Part shown: positions 47,071-55,901 of the stretch, one piece after another
How positions within the stretch are numbered: the stretch's first letter is position 1
How the letters are laid out: every line of letters begins with the position of its first letter
Assembly (NCBI GenBank): GCA_947500055.1
Contig: CANMQO010000003.1
Location: 186,001 to 250,000 of the forward strand
Origin: an uncultured Paracoccaceae bacterium
GTDB taxonomy: Bacteria > Pseudomonadota > Alphaproteobacteria > Rhodobacterales > Rhodobacteraceae
Length of the DNA stretch: 64,000 nucleotides
Reading direction: 5' to 3'
Position numbers and translations under genes: made by a program
Notes under the pieces: generated by a model
Told to the model about the DNA's origin: nothing
What the model saw: only the letters and a program-made list of their open reading frames with translations
Database searches by the model: none

Positions 47071-47967
47071 ATGATCAAAATAGGCAATGCGCCCTGTTCA
47101 TGGGGCGTTGAGTTTGCAGATGACCCGCGCAACCCAAGCTGGCGCAAAGTGCTGCAGGAAAACGCGGATGCCGGTTACACGGGGATCGAGCTTGGTCCCG
47201 TTGGGTTCATGCCCGAAGACCCCGCGATCCTTGGTGACGCGCTGGAAGAATACGGCCAGGAACTGGTTGGCGGGGTCGTGTTCCGCCCCTTCCACGATGC
47301 CGTAAAATGGGATGAGGTGATGGATGCCTCTGTGCGCACCTGCAAGGCACTTCAGGCGCATGGCGCGCAGCATCTAGTGCTGATCGACAGCATTTCGCCC
47401 CGCCGCGCGCCCACAGCGGGCCGTGCTGACGAGGCTGAACAGATGGATGACGCCGAATGGGCCGGATTTCGTGACCGGATCGCCACAGTCGCCAAGATGG
47501 GGGCGGAGGAATACGGGTTGACCGTCGGCATTCACGCCCATGCGGCGGGGTTTATGGATTTTGAGCCTGAACTGGAACGTCTGTTGACGGAAGTCGATCA
47601 AAACATCCTGAAAATCTGCTTTGACACCGGGCATCATTCCTATGCGGGGTTTGATCCAGTGGCGTTTATGAAGCGGCATATCAGCCGGATCAGCTATATG
47701 CATTTCAAGGATATTGACCCCAAGGTAAAGGCGCACGTCGTCGCTAACCGCACCGATTTCTACGATGCCTGCGGGCAGGGGATTTTCTGCAACCTTGGCG
47801 ACGGCGATGTTGATTTCCCCGCCGTGCGGCAGGTGCTGTTGGATGCGGGTTTCGAGGGCTGGTGTACCGTGGAACAGGATTGCGACCCGGCCGGCGACAC
47901 ATCGCCGATTGATGACGCACGGCTGAACCGCGCCTATCTGCAATCCATCGGTTTTGAAGGGAACTGA
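47071..47967 (+). CDS. iolE: Myo-inosose-2 dehydratase
   Basis: KIGNAPCSWGVEFADDPRNPSWRKVLQENADAGYTGIELGPVGFMPEDP; FDTGHHSYAGFDPVAFMKRHISRISYMHFKDIDP. Confidence 0.95.
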   Translation: MIKIGNAPCSWGVEFADDPRNPSWRKVLQENADAGYTGIELGPVGFMPEDPAILGDALEEYGQELVGGVVFRPFHDAVKWDEVMDASVRTCKALQAHGAQHLVLIDSISPRRAPTAGRADEAEQMDDAEWAGFRDRIATVAKMGAEEYGLTVGIHAHAAGFMDFEPELERLLTEVDQNILKICFDTGHHSYAGFDPVAFMKRHISRISYMHFKDIDPKVKAHVVANRTDFYDACGQGIFCNLGDGDVDFPAVRQVLLDAGFEGWCTVEQDCDPAGDTSPIDDARLNRAYLQSIGFEGN

Positions 47968-47970
47968 GCC

Positions 47971-49125
47971 ATGGCAAAATTGAACTGGGGCATGATTGGT
48001 GGCGGCGAAGGCAGCCAGATCGGACCTGCGCACCGGCTGGGCGCCGGGCTGGACGGCCTGTTTACCTTTGCCGCTGGTGCGCTCGACCACCGCGCGGCGG
48101 AAGGGATCGATTATGGCCAGCGGCTGGGACTGGGCGACCGGGCCTATGGCAGTTGGCAGGACATGCTGGCTGGTGAGCGGGGGCGCGACGACCGGGTTGA
48201 TCTGGTCACCGTGGCCACGCCCAACGCCACGCATTTCGAGATTAGCAAGGCGTTCCTTGAGGCCGGGTTTAACGTGCTTTGTGAAAAGCCGATGACGATG
48301 ACCGTCGAAGAGGGCGAAGAGATTGTTAAGATCGCACGGCAGACCGGCAATATCTGTGCGGTGAATTATGGCTATACCGGCTATTCGCTGGTGCGGCATA
48401 TGAAGGCCATGATCGCCCGTGGCGATATCGGCAAGGTGCGGCTGGTGAATGCCGAGTTTGCCCATGGTCACCATGCCGACGCGGCAGATGCCGACAACCC
48501 CCGCGTGCGCTGGCGCTATGACCCCGCGCAGGCCGGGGTCTCAGCCCAATTCGCTGATTGTGGGATACATGCCCTGCACATGGCCAGCTTTGTCACCGGG
48601 CAGGAGGTTGAAAAACTGTCGGCCGATACGGTGTCCTGCATCGATGTGCGGGTGCTGGAAGATGACGCCATGGTCAATTTCCGCATGGATGGCGGCGCCG
48701 TCGGGCGGCTGTGGACATCCTCCATCGCCATTGGGCGACAGCACGGGCTGGGCATTCAGGTCTTTGGCGAAACCGGCGGGCTGCGCTGGTCACAGGAACA
48801 GCCCAACCAGCTTTATTACATGCCGCTGGGCGAACGTTTGCAGGTCATCGAACGGGGCGAGGCGAACCTGTCGCCCGAGGCGGACCGCACCACACGGGTG
48901 ACCATCGGCCATGCCGAGGGGATGCCACTGGCCTTTGCCAATATCTACACCGATCTGGCCGAGGCGATCACCGCGCGCAAAGAAGGGCGCAAGATGGATC
49001 CGGCGGCGAACCTCTATCCAAGGGCAGAGGATGGGCTGCGGTCCATGGCTGCGGTCTATGCGGTGGCCGAGTCCGGCAAGCAGAACGGAACATGGCTGGA
49101 CGCGCGGCCACCATCGATGCGGTGA
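47971..49125 (+). CDS. Gfo/Idh/MocA family oxidoreductase
   Basis: LNWGMIGGGEGSQIGPAHRLGAGLDG; NVLCEKPMTMTVEEGEEIVKIARQTGNI. Confidence 0.93.
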   Translation: MAKLNWGMIGGGEGSQIGPAHRLGAGLDGLFTFAAGALDHRAAEGIDYGQRLGLGDRAYGSWQDMLAGERGRDDRVDLVTVATPNATHFEISKAFLEAGFNVLCEKPMTMTVEEGEEIVKIARQTGNICAVNYGYTGYSLVRHMKAMIARGDIGKVRLVNAEFAHGHHADAADADNPRVRWRYDPAQAGVSAQFADCGIHALHMASFVTGQEVEKLSADTVSCIDVRVLEDDAMVNFRMDGGAVGRLWTSSIAIGRQHGLGIQVFGETGGLRWSQEQPNQLYYMPLGERLQVIERGEANLSPEADRTTRVTIGHAEGMPLAFANIYTDLAEAITARKEGRKMDPAANLYPRAEDGLRSMAAVYAVAESGKQNGTWLDARPPSMR

Positions 49126-49138
49126 TATCCAAACGTGA

Positions 49139-49166
49139 CGTAAGATGGGTTTAAACCCATCTTACG
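49139..49166. terminator. Perfect 28-bp palindrome CGTAAGATGGGTTTAAACCCATCTTACG
   Basis: Starts 14 nt after the Gfo/Idh stop; perfect arms with no spacer. Confidence 0.75.
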
Positions 49167-49261
49167 CGACGCCAACGCGCAACCATGAATTGAACTTGAA
49201 TACCCGGCCAATTCTGTCATGCAATGCGCATGCAGCATTTTGGAATACGGTCGGAGGCTTC

Positions 49262-50878
49262 ATGATGCGTTCCATCATATCAGGTGTCATTCTACTGGTC
49301 AGTGCCACATTCGCGCAGGCGGCTGTCAGCCCCGACGCGTTGCGGCAACTTGCCTATGAAGGTAAATATGCCGACGTTGATGCAGTCATGCGTGAAGCCC
49401 ACCAGCAAAGCCTGTCGGGAGAGATCAGCTACGACGACTTGCGCGGGCTTGTCTTTGTTCTGACGCGCACCCATCCCGACATGGTGGATTTCCGTCACAA
49501 ATGGCTGGAAGCCATACCCGACTCCCCCTACGCCCTGACCGCGCAGGCTTGGTACACCCATAACGAAGCCTATAACATGCGCGGCACCGCGCTGGCGCGC
49601 GACGTACCGCGTGAAGCCATTTGGGAGTTCTCTCGCCTGAAGAACGAAGCACATAGGTTGATGCTGCGTGCATATGATTTGGCCCCTGATTTCGCGCCAG
49701 CATCTGACGGCGCCATCCGAATGCTCAAAAAGAGGGGTATCCTGTGGCAATGGCAACTGGACCGGATTGTTGCAGCTGTGATGGCGGACACGCCAAATTT
49801 CGGAACGCTTCAACGTGCGTCCACACATTCTGACCGCAGATGGGGTGGCGTCGGGCCTGCATTGAACGATGACCTTTGTGATCGTTACTTCGACAAGATC
49901 CCGGAATATCCTGATTTGACGAAGGATGCTTGCACCGTGAGCCTGATGGCACTGAATGGTCAACTCGACGAGCGCTCGAATTTCGTCGCCGACGTTCTCG
50001 ACCGGGAAGACCACGAAGTTCTTGCATATGCGCGTGTACGCCGGGCTTTGGAGCGTAAGACCGACGAGGACCGCCAGATCGTGATGCAGTACCTGGACAA
50101 TGTGAGCTTTGACACGCCCTGGTTTCATAGCGATCTTGAGGTCGCTCAACTCTTCTCAAGCAACTGGACTTTCATACAGGACGAAGAGAGCATTGCATTT
50201 CGCCAAAGACTGCAAAACCGGCTGCATGAAGAAGTACATGCCCAGCTGGTCCATGATCCATTTACTGTCGAGCTGTTACGAATCGCTGCCTGGGACTACA
50301 ATTTGATTTCCGATCTTCGTCTGTTCCACAACTATGAACATTTCACATACTGGCTACGGATCGCAGTGGCGCAGCCGTATGACCTGTCAAACTGGATGAA
50401 GGCAGGCATTGCGCAGGGGAGGCTGATGGACGGACCCTCGCTCAATATACTTGATACCGGCTATCATAATGCCGTCGCATATTCGGATCATAACGTCTTC
50501 ATGATCACAAACTTCCTCCAAGCAAAGCTGAGCCAATACGATCTCTTTCTTGAGCTTGGCGAAGGCCATGTTGTCAATGACCGTCGCTTGCCATCCGAAG
50601 AGGTGTTCATGACCGAGGTCGGATGCACGCTGGCAACATTGATAAGACTATTCAGGGACGCAGCAGCAATCGCACCAGAAGAACATCGCAACTCTCTCGA
50701 CGGCACAAGGATAGGTTTGAACATCGATCAGGTCGAAAATGACCTCAAAGCATCGGGTTATTGCGACCACATCTGGGAAACATCCATGGAAGATCTTCGG
50801 CTGGAACCCATCGAAATTGATCGGAGATCGCTTCTCAACATCGAAGAAAAGGTGTTTCCCGCCTATCGGCTCCCATAA
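49262..50878 (+). CDS. Secreted DUF4034-like protein
   Basis: Signal peptide MMRSIISGVILLVSATFAQAA; LVFVLTRTHPDMVDFRHKWLEAIPDSPYALTAQAWYTHNEAYNMRGTALARDVPREAIWEFSRLKNEAHRLMLRAYDLAPDFAPA. Confidence 0.65.
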   Translation: MMRSIISGVILLVSATFAQAAVSPDALRQLAYEGKYADVDAVMREAHQQSLSGEISYDDLRGLVFVLTRTHPDMVDFRHKWLEAIPDSPYALTAQAWYTHNEAYNMRGTALARDVPREAIWEFSRLKNEAHRLMLRAYDLAPDFAPASDGAIRMLKKRGILWQWQLDRIVAAVMADTPNFGTLQRASTHSDRRWGGVGPALNDDLCDRYFDKIPEYPDLTKDACTVSLMALNGQLDERSNFVADVLDREDHEVLAYARVRRALERKTDEDRQIVMQYLDNVSFDTPWFHSDLEVAQLFSSNWTFIQDEESIAFRQRLQNRLHEEVHAQLVHDPFTVELLRIAAWDYNLISDLRLFHNYEHFTYWLRIAVAQPYDLSNWMKAGIAQGRLMDGPSLNILDTGYHNAVAYSDHNVFMITNFLQAKLSQYDLFLELGEGHVVNDRRLPSEEVFMTEVGCTLATLIRLFRDAAAIAPEEHRNSLDGTRIGLNIDQVENDLKASGYCDHIWETSMEDLRLEPIEIDRRSLLNIEEKVFPAYRLP

Positions 50879-51026
50879 TTGCGGCGTCCATCCTATGCAG
50901 CCGGCCATGCACCAATCGTGAACACATGCAGGCAAAATTTTCCCACCAGAATGTCTTTATGTGCTGTACTGATGCCCATTGTGGATGAAATGGATTCATC
51001 CATGTGAAGCGATAGCGTGACCAGCC

Positions 51027-51932
51027 ATGTCCAGACGCCACTATAACCTGCCACCCCTGACAACGCTGTCAGCATTTGAAGCAGCCGCACGGCACCTGAG
51101 CTTCAAGAACGCCGCGCAGGAACTGTCTGTGACGCCCGGCGCCGTCAGCCACCAGATCAAAGCACTGGAAGGCGACCTTGGCGCGGCCCTGTTTCAGCGT
51201 CATCATCGTGGCGTTGTATTGACGCCAGAGGGACAGGCCCTCTTTGAAACGCTGGCCTCTTGCTTTGGACGCATTTCCAAACGGTTGGGAACAATCCGGC
51301 AAAGCCAGACGGTCGAAAGGATCACGGTCGGGTCGACAACGGCCGTTGCCGCCTTGTGGTTATCGCCAGCGATCATTCGGTTTTGGCGCGACTACCCCGA
51401 TCTGAACATCAATCAGATGTCGCAGGACGGGCCGTTTACGGCCCGCGCAGACCTCGATTTCATTATCCGATATGGGCGCGACCGGAATGCGACACTCACC
51501 CATACGCCGCTGTATCGTGATGCGTTGGTGCCGGTTGGCACGCCCGAGATGGCAAAGTCACTGACCGGCATTTCACTTGATGATCTGGCCCAAAAACGCC
51601 TGATCCACCTGGAGAGCGATGGGCAGAACTGGACGACATGGTCGGACTGGTTTCAAAAACTGGGATATACCGGCGATCTTGCCGCGGGGTCCAGCGTCAC
51701 CAGCTATTCCGTGGCGCTGCAACTGGCACAAAAAGGGGCCGGATTGGCCCTTGGCTGGCAGCGATTGGTGCAGCCTCTGGTGAAGGCGGGAAAACTGGCC
51801 GCAATCGGGCCGCACACCCTGCCCGCACCGCATCAGTTCTACCTTGTCGAATTCTCGGACGGCGCACTTTCTGCAAGTGCCAGCCAGTTGAAAGACTGGA
51901 TATTGGCCGAAGTACATGCGGGATCAGTTTAG
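51027..51932 (+). CDS. LysR-family regulator (GcvA-like)
   Basis: LPPLTTLSAFEAAARHLSFKNAAQELSVTPGAVSHQIKALEGDLGAALFQRHHRGVVLTPEGQALF. Confidence 0.93.
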   Translation: MSRRHYNLPPLTTLSAFEAAARHLSFKNAAQELSVTPGAVSHQIKALEGDLGAALFQRHHRGVVLTPEGQALFETLASCFGRISKRLGTIRQSQTVERITVGSTTAVAALWLSPAIIRFWRDYPDLNINQMSQDGPFTARADLDFIIRYGRDRNATLTHTPLYRDALVPVGTPEMAKSLTGISLDDLAQKRLIHLESDGQNWTTWSDWFQKLGYTGDLAAGSSVTSYSVALQLAQKGAGLALGWQRLVQPLVKAGKLAAIGPHTLPAPHQFYLVEFSDGALSASASQLKDWILAEVHAGSV

Positions 51933-52028
51933 TTCAGCTCACCCAGGATTGAACCTTTCTGATATTGCGCCGACCCGACGGCTGGCCCCACAGTTGGTGT
52001 GAACGCCACGATCACGAGGGGGGATCCG

Positions 52029-53183
52029 ATGAACAAGCACAGCACGCTCTCGACTGTCCTGACAGATGTCGAAACCGCAAACGGACTGCCAAACGAACAC
52101 TATATTGATCCGGCGATCTTTGCCGAAGAACGGCAATCGGTTCTTTTTGCAAACTGGTCGGGGATTGGGTTCGGAAAGGACGTCCCGGAGCCCGGCGATG
52201 CAAAGCCGGTTGAATTTCTGGGCATGCCTTTGTTGGTAGTGCGGGACAGGGATGGATCCATCGGGGTTTTCCAGAATACCTGCCGCCATCGCGGCATGAT
52301 CCTGATCGACAAACCACAAAAGATCCGTGGCGCGATCCGCTGCCCCTATCATAGCTGGTGTTATGGCTGGGATGGCAAGCTGCGGGCGACCCCGCATGTG
52401 GGCGGCCCCGGTCAGAATACCCATGATGACATTCAGATGGACAAGCTGGGCCTGTTCCGCGTGCGGTCCTATGTCTGGCGTGACGTGATTTTTGTGAATG
52501 TGGACGGCAATGCACCCGCCTTTGAAGACGCGCATGGGTCATTGATGGCACGTTGGGCAGAGTTTGATCGGCCGATCCATCATGGCGGCGAAAATTCATC
52601 CTTCACACTGGATGTGAAGACCAACTGGAAACTGGCGGTTGAGAATTATTGCGAAAGCTATCACCTGCCATGGGTGCATCCGGGCCTGAACAGTTATTCC
52701 CGGCTAGAGGATCACTACAATATCGAGGTTCGCGATGAATATTCCGGCCAGGGGACGTTGGTTTATCGCCAGTTGAAAGGTCAGGACAACGAAACCTTTC
52801 CCGATTTTGAAGGTTTAAGCCCCCAGTGGGACGAGGGGGCGGAATATGTGGCCCTTTATCCCAACGTCCTGTTTGGCGTGCAACGCGACCACAGCTTTGC
52901 CATCGTGCTTGAGCCCGTCGATTGCAGCAACACCGTCGAACATATTGAGCTTTATTACGCAAAGAGTGTCGAGGACACGCCTGGGCATGACGGGTTGCGC
53001 ATGACCAATGCCCAGCTTTGGAAAACCGTCTTTGAAGAAGACATATTTGTCGTTGAAGGTATGCAGAAAGGCCGTCATGGGGCCTTGTTTGATGGCGGTC
53101 GCTTCTCGCCTGTGATGGATGGGCCGACCCATAATTTCCATCACTGGGTCGCCAGTCAGATCGAGAAAGGGCGCGCGGGGTAA
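52029..53183 (+). CDS. Rieske non-heme iron oxygenase alpha subunit (quaternary-amine/aromatic-type)
   Basis: NTCRHRGMILIDKPQKIRGAIRCPYHSWCYGWDGKLRATPH Rieske motif; NWKLAVENYCESYHLPWVHPGL mononuclear iron motif. Confidence 0.92.
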   Translation: MNKHSTLSTVLTDVETANGLPNEHYIDPAIFAEERQSVLFANWSGIGFGKDVPEPGDAKPVEFLGMPLLVVRDRDGSIGVFQNTCRHRGMILIDKPQKIRGAIRCPYHSWCYGWDGKLRATPHVGGPGQNTHDDIQMDKLGLFRVRSYVWRDVIFVNVDGNAPAFEDAHGSLMARWAEFDRPIHHGGENSSFTLDVKTNWKLAVENYCESYHLPWVHPGLNSYSRLEDHYNIEVRDEYSGQGTLVYRQLKGQDNETFPDFEGLSPQWDEGAEYVALYPNVLFGVQRDHSFAIVLEPVDCSNTVEHIELYYAKSVEDTPGHDGLRMTNAQLWKTVFEEDIFVVEGMQKGRHGALFDGGRFSPVMDGPTHNFHHWVASQIEKGRAG

Positions 53184-53187
53184 CGCC

Positions 53188-53445
53188 GTGGAAAATGGGC
53201 GGGTTACCGATACGGATAGGCTTGATCAGGCGTTGCTGGCTGCGCATGCCGCGCAGGATCTGTCAGCGCTTGTGCATCTTTATACAGCCGCCGCAGATAC
53301 CGCCGCATCGCGGCAGGATCATGACGCTGCTTGCTTTTATCTGACCCATGCTTTCGTCTTTGCACTGGAGGCCGGCGCGCCGGAAGCGCCTGTCTTGAAC
53401 AAACGCCTGGCCGATCAGGGCCGGGCGCATCTTATTGATTTCTGA
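53188..53445 (+). CDS. Small (~85 aa) hypothetical protein between Rieske oxygenase and DMGDH-like gene (GTG start)
   Basis: Intact ORF in-line with flanking genes: VENGRVTDTDRLDQALLAAHAAQDLSALVHLYTAAADTAASRQDHDAACFYLTHAFVFALEAGAPEAPVLNKRLADQGRAHLIDF. Confidence 0.7.
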   Translation: MENGRVTDTDRLDQALLAAHAAQDLSALVHLYTAAADTAASRQDHDAACFYLTHAFVFALEAGAPEAPVLNKRLADQGRAHLIDF

Positions 53446-53480
53446 CGGCCCATCGGCGCGTCCAAGACCAGGAATATCTC

Positions 53481-55901
53481 ATGCGGGCACAAGCACAGGC
53501 AGTTGTCATCGGTGGCGGCGTTATCGGCTGCTCAATCCTTTATCACCTGACCAAACTGGGCTGGTCAGATGTTGTATTGCTGGAGCGCGATGAATTGACC
53601 AGCGGGTCCACCTGGCACGCCGCCGCCAATATCCACGGACTGCATGACAGCACGAATATCAGCCGGATCCAGCATTATACCATGACCCTTTACAAAGAGC
53701 TGGAGGCCGAAACCGGCCAGAGCTGCGGTGTTTTCCAGCCCGGATCGCTGTATCTGGCACAGACAGAGGAACGCGAACATCAGCTACGCCTGCAGGCAGC
53801 CAAGGCCAAGCTTTACGGCATGAATTTCTATGAAATCAGCATTGCTGAGGCTCAGGAACTGAACCCGATGGTCAACTATGATGGCATCCGCTGCGTCATG
53901 TATGAACCCGATGGGGGCAATGTGGATCCATCCGGCGTGACCAATGCCTATGCTGTTGGTGCCCGGCAACGCGGGGCGGAAATTCATCGGTTCACGCCTG
54001 TTACCGCAACCGAACAGCAACCCGATGGCAGTTGGGTTGTGAAAACCCCGAACGGCGATATTGCGACACCTTGGGTGATCAACGCTGCCGGTCTTTGGGG
54101 GCGCGAAGTCGCCGCACTTGCCGGGATCACCCTGCCCCTGCAGCCGACAGAGCATCAGTATTTTGTCACCGAAACCATGTCTGCTGTGGCAGAGGCCGGG
54201 CGCAGGTTGCCCTCGGTCAGTGACCGCGACGGCGAATATTATCTGCGGCAAGAGGGGCAAGGCCTGCTGGTCGGTGCCTATGAAAAGGATATGAAATTCT
54301 GGGCAGAGGATGGCACACCACTCGATTTCGCCCATGATCTGTTCCCCGATGATCTGGAACGGATCGAAGAGAACATGATGAACGCGATCGAGCGTGTGCC
54401 CGCCGTGGGCGAGGCTGGAATCAAGCGGGTGATCAACGGCCCGATGATCTGGTCGCCTGATGCCAATGTGTTGATGGGGCCGGTGCCCGAATTGGATGGG
54501 TATTTCTGCTGCAACGGGATCATCCCCGGCTTTTCTCAATCAGGCGGTATGGGGCTGATGGCGGCGCAATGGATTATCGAGGGCGAGACGCAATATGACA
54601 TGTTCTCATGGGATATGGCCCGGTTTGGGGATTGGGCAACACCGGCCTTTACCAAGGCCAAAGTACAGGACCAATATGCGCATCGCTTTGCCATCCATTT
54701 TCCGAATGAAGAACGCAGTGCGGGCCGCCCCGCGCTGACCCGGCCCATCTATGAAACGCAAAAGGCGATGGGTGCTGTCTTTGGCCTGAACGCCGGATGG
54801 GAACATCCGCTTTGGTTCGCCGATCAACCGGGCGCGTCAGATACCAACGGGTTCACCCGGCAAAACTGGTGGGGGCCGGTCGGCGCGGAATGCCGGATGC
54901 TGCGCGATCATGCAGGGATCATAGACATCTCCAACTTTGCCAAATACCGGTGCAAGGGGCCGGGGGCGGCGGATTGGCTGAACGCTGTCTTTGCCAACAC
55001 CATGCCCAAATCGGTGGGGCGGTCCTGCCTGACGCCGCTGATCTCTAGACGCGGGGGGATTGCGGGGGATTTCACCGTGACCCGCACGGCGCAGGACGAA
55101 TTCTGGATTATCGGCTCCGGTATGGCCGAACGGTATCACAAACGGTTCTTCAAACAGGTTCCCTTGCCCGATGGAACTGTTTTCGAAAGCCAGACCAAGG
55201 CGATCTGCGGCTTTAACGTGGCCGGGCCAAAGTCACGCGACCTGTTGCAGCGGCTGACCAACACGTCACTGGACAACGCCGATTTCCCCTTCATGCGGTC
55301 CGTGATGATCGAACTCGCGGGCGTGCAGGTCTTGGCACTGCGGGTGTCATTCACCGGCGATCTGGGCTGGGAACTGCATTGCAGAACCGAGGATCAGGCC
55401 CGACTTTATGCGGCCCTGATCGCAGCGGGCAAGGATTTCGGCACCGGTCCGGTGGGAAGCCGCGCGTTGATGTCCTTGCGTATTGAAAAGGGTTACGGAT
55501 CGTGGTCCCGCGAATATAGCCCCGAATATTGGCCGCAAGAGGTCGGGCTGGACCGGCTGTGCAAGATGGACAAGGATTTCCTGAACAAAGGCGCGGCCCG
55601 ATCCGTGTTGGACCAAACAGCGCGGGAACAACTGGTGCTGTTGCATCTGGACGCGGCGGACACTGACGCATCAAACGCGGACGCGACCGGGGGCGAGCCG
55701 ATTTTCAAGCACGGGCAAGGCATAGGGCGGGTCACGTCAGGGGCTTACGGCTACAGCGTCGGCATGTCGCTTGCCCTTGGCTACGTCAAGGACGCAACGC
55801 CCGGCGACCGGGTTGATGTCATGGTGCTTGGCCGCCCGCACGGGGCGACCATCCTGCATGAACCACCCTTTGATGCGGATGGGCGGATCCTCAGAGGTTA
55901 G
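53481..55901 (+). CDS. FAD-dependent oxidoreductase fused to GcvT domain (dimethylglycine/sarcosine dehydrogenase-like)
   Basis: VVIGGGVIGCSILYHLTKLGWSDVVLLERDELTSGSTWHAAANIHGLHDSTNISRIQ; C-terminal GcvT fold with LRVSFTGDLGWELHC. Confidence 0.93.
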   Translation: MRAQAQAVVIGGGVIGCSILYHLTKLGWSDVVLLERDELTSGSTWHAAANIHGLHDSTNISRIQHYTMTLYKELEAETGQSCGVFQPGSLYLAQTEEREHQLRLQAAKAKLYGMNFYEISIAEAQELNPMVNYDGIRCVMYEPDGGNVDPSGVTNAYAVGARQRGAEIHRFTPVTATEQQPDGSWVVKTPNGDIATPWVINAAGLWGREVAALAGITLPLQPTEHQYFVTETMSAVAEAGRRLPSVSDRDGEYYLRQEGQGLLVGAYEKDMKFWAEDGTPLDFAHDLFPDDLERIEENMMNAIERVPAVGEAGIKRVINGPMIWSPDANVLMGPVPELDGYFCCNGIIPGFSQSGGMGLMAAQWIIEGETQYDMFSWDMARFGDWATPAFTKAKVQDQYAHRFAIHFPNEERSAGRPALTRPIYETQKAMGAVFGLNAGWEHPLWFADQPGASDTNGFTRQNWWGPVGAECRMLRDHAGIIDISNFAKYRCKGPGAADWLNAVFANTMPKSVGRSCLTPLISRRGGIAGDFTVTRTAQDEFWIIGSGMAERYHKRFFKQVPLPDGTVFESQTKAICGFNVAGPKSRDLLQRLTNTSLDNADFPFMRSVMIELAGVQVLALRVSFTGDLGWELHCRTEDQARLYAALIAAGKDFGTGPVGSRALMSLRIEKGYGSWSREYSPEYWPQEVGLDRLCKMDKDFLNKGAARSVLDQTAREQLVLLHLDAADTDASNADATGGEPIFKHGQGIGRVTSGAYGYSVGMSLALGYVKDATPGDRVDVMVLGRPHGATILHEPPFDADGRILRG

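Noticed and set aside
47374-48474. 366-aa ORF on the - strand across iolE and the Gfo/Idh gene
   Set aside because: Overlaps two confidently identified genes; high-GC antisense ORF artefact.
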